Assembly (NCBI RefSeq): GCF_000002985.6
Contig: NC_003281.10
Coordinates: 13,702,001 to 13,766,000 of the forward strand
DNA from: Caenorhabditis elegans
Taxonomy: Eukaryota; Nematoda; Chromadorea; Rhabditida; Rhabditidae
Length of the DNA stretch: 64,000 nucleotides
Direction of reading: 5' to 3'
The notes below the pieces were generated by a model. That model ran no database searches, was not told where the DNA came from, and saw only the letters and a list, made by a program, of their open reading frames with translations. Position numbers and translations under genes: made by a program. Below are positions 22,382 to 33,070 of the stretch, piece by piece; positions within the stretch are counted from its first letter, which is position 1, and the number at the start of each line of letters is the position of its first letter.

Positions 22382-22387
22382 AATAAA
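22382..22387 (+). terminator. Possible lit-1 polyadenylation signal AATAAA
   Basis: The clearest AATAAA downstream of the lit-1 stop (21463), in CTAATAAAAGTTTC. It would give a 3' UTR of roughly 0.9 kb, long but not impossible. No other gene lies between. Confidence 0.4.
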
Positions 22388-22531
22388 AGTTTCAAACTCT
22401 TAATTTTGCATTGGACAAGAAAAAGCGATATGTGGAGTAGCCTAATGATCAAACGAAGCATATTACGGATGCCGGAACGTCCGCTTCTCTCTATTGTTCA
22501 AAAAATAGGATCTTCTCAGAATATAGTGGTT

Positions 22532-22690
22532 CACGTGGTGTCAGGCTGTCCCATTACAGTTTGATCTACAAAATGTGCGGTACTTTTTCCCTAAAAAAAA
22601 TGTGACGTCAGTACGTTCTTAACCATGCGAAATCAATTGAGCAGTATGCATCTAAATTCAAACCGAAATGGGACACACTGACACCACGTT
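22532..22690. mobile_element. MITE, intact short copy of the TGTCAGGCTGTCCCA family
   Basis: The left end reads CGTGGTGTCAGGCTGTCCCA then TTACAGTTTGATCTA. The right end reads CAAACCGAAATGGGACACAC then TGACACCACG. The 160-bp element matches the outer part of the 7577-7977 element, including the shared central ATGTGACGTCAGTACGTTCT against ATGTAACGTCAGCACGTTCT, but lacks that element's insertion. Confidence 0.75.
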
Positions 22691-22739
22691 GTGGTTTCGA
22701 ACACTTTCAGAAAAAAAAAATTTACCCAAAAAAAAAGAA

Positions 22740-24380
22740 AAAAGGGCAGTACATGGCTGAAAAAACAAAAATGGGCAAAAATGAAAAGTTGCCCAAATTT
22801 GTTGAAAACGGGTAATTCATATATGGGAAATTCAGAAAAACTAGGTTTAACCAGTCAAAATCTATTAAAAAGTGGCAAAAATGGCAAAAAAGTGGCAAAA
22901 ATCACAAATTTGAAACTCCTCTAAAATGGTTCATTTTGAAGTTAGAGGACTTAAAATTTGTTCAAAAACCGTGAAAATTTGTCGTTTCTTAAAATAAAAC
23001 GGTTTTGAACATTTTTAGAAACTTTATTTTTTTCCCCAAACAAAAAAAAAGAACAGTCATTAAAAAAATGGCAAAAAATTAAAATGGGCAAAAATAAAAA
23101 GTTGCCTAAATTTATTGAAAACGGGTAATTCATATATGGAGAATTCAGAAAAACTAGGTTTAACCCGTCAAAATCTATTAAAAAATGGCAAAAATGGCAA
23201 GAAATCACAAATTTGAAACTCCTCTAAAATGGTTCATTTTGAAGTTAGAGGACTTAAAATTTGTTCAAAAACCCTGAAAATTTGTCGTTTCTTAAAATAA
23301 AACGGTTTTGAACATTTTTAGAAACTTTATTTTTTTGCCCAAACAAAAAAAAGGACAGTCATTAAATGGGCAAAAAAAATCAAAATGGGAAAAAATAAAA
23401 AGTTGCCTAAATTTATTGAAAACGGTAATTCATTTATGGAAAATCCAGAAAAACTAGGTTTAACCCTTCAAAATCTATTAAAAAATGGCAAAAATGGCAA
23501 AAAATGGCAAAAAATGGGCAAAAAATCAAAATGGGAAAAATAAAAAGTTGCCTAAATTTATTGAAAACGGGTAATTCATATATGGAAAATCCAGAAAAAC
23601 TAGGTTTAACCCTTCAAAATCTATTAAAAAATGGCAAAAATGGCAAAAAAGTGGCAAAAAAATCACAAATTTGAAATTCCTCTAAAATGGTTCATTTTGA
23701 AGTTAAAGGACTTAAAATTTGTTCAAAAACCCTGAAAATTTGTCGTTTCTCAAAATAAAACGGTTTTGAACATTTTTATAAACTTTTTTTTTGCAAAAAC
23801 AAAAAAAAAGGACAGTCATTAGATGAGCAAAAAATCAAAATGGGAAAAATAAAAAGTTGCCTAAATTTATTGAAAACGGGTAATTCATATATGGAAAATC
23901 CAGAAAAACTAGGTTTAACCCTTCAAAATCTATTAAAAAATGGCAAAAATGGCAAAAAATGGCAAAAAATGGGCAAAAAATCAAAATGGGAAAAATAAAA
24001 AGTTGCCTAAATTTATTGAAAACGGGTAATTCATATATGGAAAATCCAGAAAAACTAGGTTTAATCCGTCAAAATCTATTAAAAAATGGCAAAAATAGCA
24101 AAAGTGGCAAAAAATCACAAATTTGAAACTCCTCTAAAATGGTTCATTTTGAAGTTAAAGGACTTAAAATTTGTTCAAAAACCCTGAAAATTTGTCGTTT
24201 CTCAAAATAAAACGGTTTTGAACATTTTTATAAACTTTATTTTTTTTCCCAAACAAAAAAAAGGACAGTCATTAGATGAGCAAAAAATCAAAATGGGAAA
24301 AATAAAAAGTTGCCTAAATTTATTGAAAACGGGTGATTCATATATAGAGAATTCAGAAAAACTAGGTTTAACCCATCAAA
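22740..24380. repeat. Composite tandem repeat, pattern A-B-A-B-A-A-B-A-A-B-A
   Basis: Block A (starts GTTGCC at 22788, 23101, 23402, 23547, 23856, 24002, 24309) contains TTGAAAACGGGTAATTCATA and AGAAAAACTAGGTTTAAC. Block B contains TCCTCTAAAATGGTTCATTT and AAAATAAAACGGTTTTGAAC. Spacing is 301-313 bp where B is present and 145-146 bp where it is absent. The blocks are joined by AAAAATGGC runs. Units are highly similar, so expansion looks recent. No coding frame. It fills the gap between lit-1 and the membrane-protein gene. Confidence 0.88.
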
Positions 24381-24755
24381 AATAAAAATGTTTTAAGTCT
24401 ATGGCACAAAAAATGAAGAAAATTCATATAAATGTATGTGGGAAAGTTGAAAACTAGGTGAATAATTTGTAAGGGAATTAAAAATTCAATATTTGAATAT
24501 TTTTTGCAGTTTTGTTCTTTCTCTACGGAGTTTAACTATAAGTATCATTTATTCAGGTGACGCAAATAGAAGAAGAAGATTTTTGATTGTCCGCCGAGCA
24601 TTCTAATGGAAATGCAACTGTTTAAATGTGTCTTTCTCGTATATTATAAAACGTTTATTGACATTATTTAAACATCAAATAAAGAATATAAAGAGTCAGG
24701 ATTTTAAAAATTGCGTAATGACAGTGATGAGTAGCAGGTATATACAATTCATTTC

Positions 24756-24761
24756 TTTATT
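24756..24761 (-). terminator. Polyadenylation signal AATAAA (minus strand)
   Basis: TTTATT on the plus strand is AATAAA on the minus strand, 64 bases after the likely stop codon of the membrane-protein gene at 24825. Confidence 0.55.
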
Positions 24762-24824
24762 GCTATAAATTTCTTGGAATATCGGAAGAAAAATGACGAG
24801 ATTTGCTGAGATCGGCAGATTCAT

Positions 24825-27800
24825 TCAGAACGTTGATTGGATTGGAAGCTGGAAAATATTTTGATTTATGATAATTGTACTTTTGGGAAAAATATAATTT
24901 ATTCAGGTGAAAGTAAACTCACTGGTTGACGTCTCCTAAATGGCTCCTCAATAGTAGGCAGTGGATCTCTGGGCCCCACAACCGGTCGTCCATTATGATC
25001 ATAGTTAATTGTAATTTCTGAGTTGATTTGATACTTTTGAGGTACTGGTTTCCCGTCCGGGCCTCGTTCTCCAGACGATGGAGGGATCACTATGTGTTGG
25101 GGAATTGTGATGCCTCCGGACAACGGGAATGACATTTCCTGAGATCCTCCAGAGGCTTCTTGAGAATCTTGGTGACGACTTCGTCGGTCATCTTCCTTCC
25201 GGCGTCTTGGAGCCTCACTTTCTCTCTCTCGTCTCCCTCGTTCGTTGTCTCGATTCTCTCGTTCTCTTTCTTCTCGCTCCCGTTCACGATTTCTGTCCCG
25301 ATCATTTCTGTCTCTCTCCCGATCACGATCCCTCCGATCATCTCGATGCTTCTTAGACGAGCTCCTCTGACTGCCACCTTGTCTGTTTCTTTTCGATCTT
25401 CGCCTCTCTCTCTCCCTTTCCCTATCCGCCTCGGAATCATAAACAGAGTCGTCATACCTTGACCGACTTCTTTGTCGCCGTTTACTGTTCGATCGATGCC
25501 GTTGGTGCCGGCTGAAATCGGAGGGATCGGATTCGGAGGAGTATCCGTCAAATTCGTGGCGGCTCCGAGATTTTCGTCGGCGGGAGGAGGATCTGGATTA
25601 TTGAAGTTGCTATGTGATAGTGTAATATAAAGCTAATGTATTTCAATTGAAGGAGGATGATTTAAATAAACTCCTACAATAACCTACATAACCTACAATA
25701 ACCTACAATACAATAAAGTAGCTAATAATAAAGTTGAGTCCGAAAAATTTTTCAAGCAATCTCGGCAATTCGGCGCCACTTTTGAACCAACTTTCCCCAC
25801 TTCTCAACCAACTTTAGCCTCCCACCACCTTCCAACCATGTTTGGCTTCTTAACCAACTTTGCCCACTTTTCAACCACTTTTAAGCGACCAGTCACTTTG
25901 CAACCCACTTTCGCCACCTTTGGCCATCTTTAGCCAACTTTGGCCATCTTCAGCCAACTTTAGCCACCTCTCATCCAACTATAGCAAACTTTGGCCAACT
26001 TTGGCCAACGTGTGTTAACTTGTTTTCAGTGATTCCGAGCGAGATATTCAGAATAGTCTAGCCAAAAGCAACCATTTGAGATACGTTTGATATAGAAAAC
26101 ACTTCTTTTATTTTGACTATAATATAACATACCATACAAATTTTGCCACATTTTTCAATTGGAGAGGAAACAGTTCCTATGATATTTCAAGAAATACCTA
26201 GGCATCGGATTGTCAAAAAACCTAGAACACTTGGAATGCTTTCCATGACACGATGGCTACACAGGTAAAACAATAGACTACGAATCTAACGACAGAAAGC
26301 AGGCAAGTTCGAATCCACGAAGAGGCAGATGTTATTCTTCCAAGGCGCGGCGGCTTACAGAAATGATGTGGCAGGGTGAAAACATTTTCCGATTTAACCA
26401 ACTTTAACCAACTTTGCCCAACTTTACCCACTTCTCAACCAACTTTGCCCACTTCTGTGAATGGCAGTTGAAAAGTGGCCAAAGTTGGTTGAGAAGTGGG
26501 TAAAGTTGGTTTAAAAGTGGCGCCGAATTGCCGAGATATTTTCCCGCCTTTTGTGGACACTGGAGTAATGGGACAACCTGACATTCCGTGCGTCATTAAC
26601 AGTCATTTGACAAAGCTCCAGTAAGAATTGGACTTAGAAAATTTGCTTCGCCTTGAACACTTATAGAGGTAACATCTAATTTCTGAGAAAAATATAATGT
26701 CCTAATTTTTTAATTTTGCGTAGCTTAAAGAAAGAAGTTCACCTATGTTTATCATCTCGATGTTCACAATCTCTATGCGACACCAACGTCCCTCCGTGCA
26801 ACGACGGTACTGATCGCGAGTGCTGAAAACTCCTCAAATATGATCATTTCCATGTCACAACTCTCACCTTCAAAGTGGTCGGCTGCACAAGTTTGCTCAC
26901 AGTGATCGGCTCACTTCTTGCCTCGTGTCCCCGGTCTGAAAGCAACGCTGAAAATGAGAGACCGTTCAAAACTAAGAAGGCATGCAGTTAGAGAAGTGGG
27001 GCGCAGAAGTCTTCACACCTTACCTATCGACTGTTGGTCTCGAACCCATGATCCCACGTGATCCTCGTCCATTTCTCGAAGGTTCTTAACCTTTGGCTGT
27101 ACGGTGAATTGAACTTCCATTGGATCAATAGGGTAAGGAGTGTTGATTTGTGTAGGCGGCAATGGGATTGGAGTCTGTGGAACCCCCGCGCGGGAGTAGC
27201 TCGGGAACACTGGGTACGGTTGTGCCAAAGCTGAAAATTTAATTTACAGAAGTGTAATTGAAAACTCCTTCTAACTCACGTTTGTACTTCATTGGCGGGC
27301 TCCGATGAACATTATCATCTGGAAAAAATACTCGATTAAAAATTCGAAAGAACGTTCAAAGTACCATAAGAATCAAGCAGATCACGCCTACTATTACCCA
27401 TTCGATTTATCTTATATCGTACGCCTCTCCGATCTTTGCCCTCGTACTCATCAGTGGTGGCGTTGATGCGTCGGTAGTACATCATAACCACCACTACGCA
27501 GTAGATCTGTAGAATGTGGATATTATTGCGCAATTGAAAAACCTGGTAGACGTCGGGCGCCTCAAAGAGGGAATTTCTTGCACTCACATTAATAAACACG
27601 ACGATTATTTCAATGATAGTAATTGCCAGCCAATAGCTTCTCACATCACCGCACCACCACATGATACAATATGCCAACGTGGCAAGTATGGAAGACAACA
27701 TAACTGGGAACCACGGCCACACGAGATACTTTGACCATGTATGGATACCATAGATCATGGCAGCCGAAGCAAAAACCAGAAAGAAAGCGGCGATGAGACA

Positions 27801-29581
27801 TAGCACTTGGATTACGAAGAGGCCTGAAAGAGAGACTTGTAAGCAAGACGTGATGAGTGTGACCGAGTTTTTTCTAGGCCGCGCTACAATTCTTTTGGAA
27901 CACTTTAAAAATTGTCTGATGGGTGTACACAATTTCCAGGGGCACTCCTCTATTTTTTCTTGCTCGTTTTTTGAAATTTAGATGTGTACTCGACGTGGAT
28001 TTACAGTGAGATAAAATTTTTGTTTTAAAAATTTCGGGTAAAAACTCGTTTCTGTTCTTCAAAAACCTTACCAGTATAATATCGCTCCTCGGGACTTTGC
28101 CAGTAACTCTCAAAATACGACGGAATATCGAACCGCCCGTACGTATTATAATTCGGTAGCAGCGTATTGGCCGCTCGGTCCCGTTCGTACTTTATTGCCA
28201 CCATTTGCCACCCCATAATTCCTAGTTGTCCCATGGATGATACCTGGAACGAACAGGATTTGAAAATTAGAAAATGTTGAACTAAAAGTATCACACACAA
28301 CACACTACATGGGGTGGCAAACAGGCGCGGTAAGTTTTTTTATTTATTCTCAAAATTTAAATTCCCATTCACCTTCAATAATAGCGGACGTGCGTTTTGA
28401 GGATGCACCAACACATGGACAATCCCATTCGCACTGCAAATTGGACTGGGCCATTGTGACCACGCGGCAGTGATTAAGCACACCTGTTTGCCACCCGAAT
28501 AGTAGAAGTGACGCCAATGCGTAGACCTACAAACGGGGTTTTCTCTGCTTAAAACGTATATAATGGGCGAGAATGTTGCTTTCTCGATATTTTAAATCAG
28601 ATAATTTTTTGGGCATTTTTCGTTTTTCACATGGTGTCAGGTTGTCCCATCGCTCCACGGCACCCGAAATGGCGGGAACGTACTTTTTTGAACATTTGTG
28701 GCGTCACAACGCATTTCGAATGATTTTTCTTCAATTTAAGCGGAGATTTTCGTGATAGTGTTTTTTTTTTAATTTTTTCGTTTTTTACTGTATTTTTCTT
28801 CAATTTCTCCACTTAACTTGCTAAATTTTTAAAATTTCGGTGAAATGTTAATTTTATAAATTAACATGAAAATTTTATTTGGAAAATTATAAAACAATTA
28901 AACAAAAATCTAAATTGAGAAATAATTACCCGAAATGCTTAGTGATGTCACAGATTTTCAAAAAATATTTTACCGCATTTCGTGTCCACTGGAGCAATGG
29001 GACAGCCTGACACCACTACATTTTTTGAGTTTTTTCAGTTAAAATAAGCTTCCTGTATTCCCTTGAATAATAAGAGATAATTAGGTGATCGCGGATTTTT
29101 CTAAATTTCCCATATTTTTTATTTTCTAAAATTTTAACATTTGTTGCCTTGTATTCAATCTTTTCAAGTTTCAAATTTTGCAATGTTTTGAAATCAAAAA
29201 TTGGTAACATAAACTTTTAATTAAAAATAATCAAGAAAACCATTGATTCAGTTTTATGTAAAAACAAAATTATAGAATTTGAAACTCAATGGTTTTTTCT
29301 GACTTTATCAAACATTGGTAAAACAATTTCAAAGCGAAAAAAAAAACAATTCTCTGAATTTTTACTCTTATTCAGTAGAGATAAAGAATCTCAAAAAAAA
29401 AAGATATTTTTTGTTCATTAATTGTGTTCTGAAAAAAAATCTCTCTCAGTTTCATCGAAAAAATGTTTAGTAAAACATGCGTAAAACCTGCAAAAATTAA
29501 CAAAAAACTCACAAGTGACCATATTCCAATAGTAATTGCAGCATCTTTGCTGCTACAGCAGCAGCATGCTGTTACTCCCAT
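24825..29581 (-). CDS. Nematode four-pass membrane protein with long charged C-terminal tail
   Basis: Probably W06F12.2 from position; not a named gene to my knowledge. Exons, in minus order: 29581-29513, 28243-28072, 27823-27588, 27506-27365, 27318-27280, 27230-27024, 26947-26868, 26822-26743, 25592-24923, 24848-24825. Phases fit and give 572 residues. It starts MGVTACCCCSSKDAA. The first helix spans the exon 1/2 junction (AAITIGIWSL then VSSMGQLGIMGWQ). An outer loop holds NYNTYGRFDIPSYFESYW and SPEERYYTG. Then come three more hydrophobic helices: IQVLCLIAAFFLVFA, a second around VMLSSILATLAYCIMWW, and IIEIIVVFINV. The tail is Pro-rich, then Arg/Glu/Asp/Ser-rich (about 100 residues, 25560-25140), with a motif ITINYDHNGRPVVGPRDPLP near the end. 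The last exon read in phase gives LPIQSTF-stop; another frame of that exon is longer (see findings). Function unknown. Confidence 0.72.
25765..26540. mobile_element. Foldback element in an intron of the membrane-protein gene
   Basis: The left arm reads ATCTCGGCAATTCGGCGCCA then CTTTTGAACCAACTTTCCCC. The right arm read in reverse gives ATCTCGGCAATTCGGCGCCA then CTTTTAAACCAACTTTACCC, near-identical over at least 70 bases. The interior is largely a degenerate ten-base repeat of CCAACTTTGG type, with a tRNA-like segment at 26247-26322. It sits wholly within the 26742-25593 intron. Confidence 0.72.
26247..26322 (+). pseudogene. Degenerate tRNA-like sequence (Arg-ACG type)
   Basis: A B-box-like GTTCGAATCC follows at normal distance a stem-loop TAGA-CTACGAA-TCTA that resembles an anticodon arm with anticodon ACG. 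An A-box-like TGGCTACACAGG lies upstream. The T-stem and acceptor stem do not pair well, so it is not a working tRNA. It is either a decayed tRNA gene or a tRNA-derived piece carried in the foldback element. Confidence 0.25.
28484..28526 (-). other. Candidate alternative exon 2 of the membrane-protein gene
   Basis: On the minus strand a 43-base segment between a TTTGTAG acceptor and an ACAG/GTGTGC donor codes VYALASLLLFGWQT plus one base. It begins in phase 0 and ends in phase 1, exactly like exon 2 (28243-28072). It would continue the first membrane helix after IGIWSL and could join directly to exon 3, removing the extracellular loop. Both it and exon 2 contain the run GGGTGGCAAA, so it may be a partial duplicate of that exon. 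No transcript evidence is available here. Confidence 0.35.
28632..29015. mobile_element. MITE with TGGTGTCAGGTTGTCCCA termini
   Basis: The left end TGGTGTCAGGTTGTCCCATC GCTCCA is matched on the right by TGGAGCAATGGGACAGCCTG ACACCA in reverse. Further in, CCCGAAATGGCGGGAACG pairs loosely with CCGCATTTCGTGTCC. The interior is AT-rich and non-coding. It lies in intron 1 of the membrane-protein gene. A lone end of the same type lies at about 26550-26577. Confidence 0.75.
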
Positions 29582-32500
29582 TGAACGCGGTAGGAAATTT
29601 GATTTTATTAAAGTTGAAATTGGTTTTTTGTTCAGCCAGGCGAGAAATACATAGCCCTTTGTAATTGGCTATGCGGATGCTGCAATTTGATGAAATATTG
29701 AGATTCGGTATGGAAAAAGTATAGGAACAAGAGAAAAATATTAAGTGTTTGTAACTAATTAATTTTTCAAGTTAACGTTAACAAAAGGTAGTGAATTAAT
29801 TTTTATAAAAACAAAACCAGAAAAAATTGAAAAATATCGATTTTCAAAAAATTATTTGAAATTTGTGACAAGTTTTTCGAAATTGAAAATATTCAGAAAG
29901 TAATTTCGAATTTTTTTAATTTTTGATTCCATAATGCAATCCAGTATTTAATCATTAGTTATTACCAATTCAGTTGAAAAATCGATTAGAAAAAAAGACA
30001 AATTTTTAACTGTGACGTGCAAGCCCGAGACACTAAAGAAGTGCGGTGTTTGCGGAGCGATCTCTTTTGCGCGACTGTATTATTCAAAACTCAAAATACT
30101 GTAAATTTTATTTTCTGCGAAAAGAAATAATAGTTTCCGGATTTTCAGATTTTTTTTCGTTTTTAAAGAAAGGAACATGAAACATATATTTGCTCAGTTG
30201 AGCCATTGTGGCCGAACGTACGTTCCGGTGGCTGGAGAGACACTCCATTAGTGACAAAGTAAATAGAAACATATTATAAAATTGATCATCAATGCAACTC
30301 CGTGAGGAAGGAAGAATAGTTTGAAAAACAGAACTGTTGCGTGGCGGAAAAAATGGTATGCAATGTGATTTGCAGAGGGGGAGGTGTGGAAATGTAAACA
30401 GACAATATTTATTGATTGTCGGAAAATAATCTTTAAAAAATTTGCTTCATTTTCTTAGTGGACAACGTTAAAACTGCAAAAACTCAAAGCCACACATTAA
30501 CAAATTATAGTCAACCAATAAAACAATCAACATATATTTTTCTACACTTTGCGAATGGGAACTTTTCTGTAGCATTAGAAAAGGTTACAGCGGGCGATTT
30601 TTGGTTTTTAAAACTGCCACAACTTGTCAACTAACAAAATGTAGTTAAGGATATTGTACTTAGCCAAATACTTTTTTCTCATTGTGAAGCTAGAAAACTC
30701 TGATTGAGGCGTGCGAAATGAATTAAAACATACATAAAAGAATATGAAAATAAAAATTATAAAAAGAACATAGCTCTCTCTAGTGCAACATATTGTATGA
30801 GTCACCAAGCATATGCTATTCCCATGTGCACACAGACTTTACCTCACTCCGTCCCCCCACCCCCGCCATGCGAAATTCGTAATATTTGTTGTGTTTCTAT
30901 ATTTTCTCTCAACTCTCTCCTAATTCTCCACACTATCTCTTACAGTGTTTGCTTTCAGAAATAGGGTAGAAGAGTCTTCACCAAGGACAACCACAATAAC
31001 ATTGAATTCATGGATTTCTCGCGGAGAGAAGTTTCTTCGGGACGGCGACCCTGTTCGTGGACTCCCCAGAAAGTGTGAAGACACAATCTGCACTTAATTG
31101 TATTTAAACACGGCCCGGCAAAGGGTACATCAGTGTAAACTGATAATTGCAGTTTAGCCAGGTTTGGGCGCGTTTCAAGGAAAAAAGCTTTGGTCCAAAA
31201 AATTTTGAATTTATTTTTGAATATTTTTTATATGCATCACAAAAAACTGGACCAGCCGTTTTTGAGAAAAACGCGCCCAAACGTCCAGGTGTACGGTAGA
31301 CAAATTGCGTACAGGTACCACTTCTCGGCCGTGTTAAACAACAAAAAATTTTAGAAGAATTGAAAAATAGCTGTAAAAGGTGTAAACAGGAAGAAATGTG
31401 ATTTTCAATGTACTAATTTTGAAAGTTACGTACCTTATGTTATACAATAGAAACATGACAATTTCCGATTAACAAAAAATAGACTATAAGTTATATGGTA
31501 ATTTTACGTAGCCGGCATTTTTCCAGACTTTGTTACTTCTTGACGAGCCTGCGAGATGCCTGCCACAATATTATTTTATGTTGAGTAAATGTTTTGTTCT
31601 GTTTTTAAGCTAGTCATTTTTTGAAAAATTCTACCGTTTCACAAATAATTAAAATAACCAAAAGCTAGCGAAAAGACTGAGGCTAGGATGTTGTCAACCA
31701 ATCAAACTAATTTTAAGAAGTCTTATATTATAGTTTAAGCAGAAAAAGTTTCGCAACACGCTTTTGAGAAAGTGTGAGCCAAATTTATACATAAAGTTTG
31801 AAATTGAGTCATTCTACCCTGCAATGAATGAATCATGCACTTTTTTGGATAAAAAAAAGTATAGAGTGGGACAAAATAATAATTGCGTATAAAAAATTGA
31901 TAATACGATTATGAAGCCGGAGGAGAGTGAGATAGTTTTTTCCCCTTTCAGAATAATGGAGCAAATCGGCGGACGGGTGGTGATAACTGTGATAAGGAAG
32001 TAGAGAAAGAGGAGACGCAGAGTTTTATGGAAATAAAGAGCGAGAGAGACAAGACATTTGAATTGATAATAACGTGGCGCTGGTGACGTGGCAGTAGACC
32101 TCCCAGTGTCCATAGGAGATCCAAGGCAGTTTCTTGAAAGTCATCCAAAAGATCCTCAGAAACCCTTCAATGGTCTTTCGGAGATCGTTTTTTCCTTATG
32201 AAATCTTCGGGGACTTGGATCCCTCGAAAACTATTCGAACTTCTTTGAAAGTTTCTCGGAGCCCTACTTTCCTCATTGTTTCCTCGCAAATCCCACGGGA
32301 GTGCCTCGGAGACCTTGTTCTTTTGGAAGTCTCAGCCGGTACTACTAGCCCTGTCATGGCTCTTTAAAGGAATAATCGAGTCTAGCAAACACATCGAGTC
32401 AAAACTCATGAAATATGAATGCAAAATAGTACTATAGGCATAGTAATTATGAAATGAGTCATTTGAGCTTCTTCTTCTTCTTTTCTCCCACCCAGTAGTA

Positions 32501-33070
32501 TTTACCCGGGGAGCGCCTTCCCAAGCGGATTCCCTCCGCTTTCAATTCCGTCTACCTTTTGTTACATATTTGTTTAGTATGCAAATTTTAGAGCAAACAA
32601 ATGGGCGAAACATGTGGCGGAGGAAGGGCGTTGAAAATTAAAATGGTTTTTCTTCGAAGTGATGTATTTTAATAGTTTTTCAAAAAACGCATGTCAACTC
32701 GTGGAGATATTTTTAGCCGCCGATGTCACCCGCGTGAAAAAGTATACTGGCAAGAAAATATTTTAGCTCACATGTCATTTTTGAGAAGAATTTGATTAGG
32801 TCACTACTTTGATTTAGCAGCAGAGGAGCACTTTGAATTAGAAAACATTATATTTGAAATGTTTTCAGTACTTTATTTTTTCGCCCAACTCGATCGAAAA
32901 ACAACTTTGTATCAAAAAAACTCACGAAAAAAAAATTACGAAATTACGTTTTAATAAATTTAATACATTTCACGTATTATTATTAATTTCAACAATTTAA
33001 AAAACAAAAAAAAAACATTTCTAACAATTTTACGAATATCCTCTGAAAACGTTTTTCGCGTCTGTGTACA
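29582..33070. other. Intergenic region between divergent membrane-protein and kinase genes
   Basis: This 3.5 kb separates two divergent start codons and so should hold both promoters. I see no exon. Contents: a palindromic element at 31104-31338, AT-rich unique DNA, one GAGACGCAG motif at 32012-32020, and a stretch at 32120-32350 with several TCGGAGA-like words whose 77-codon frame looks accidental. Confidence 0.55.
31104..31338. repeat. Double palindrome with TTTGGGCGCGTTT inner arms
   Basis: The outer arms are TTAAACACGGCC and GGCCGTGTTAA with GGGTAC against GTACAGGTACC. Inside them GTTTGGGCGCGTTT at about 31163 pairs with AAACGCGCCCAAAC at about 31268. About 235 bp, non-coding; a small foldback transposon is likely. 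Confidence 0.65.

Noticed and set aside
28305..28495. Possible hAT-like MITE with GGGTGGCAAACAGG inverted ends
   Set aside because: The 14-base inverted match is real, but I found no 8-bp duplication and no further pairing. One end is explained as part of the candidate alternative exon.
32134..32367. 77-codon plus frame between the divergent genes
   Set aside because: No splice signals, no motif, and repeated TCGGAGA-like words suggest repetitive DNA.
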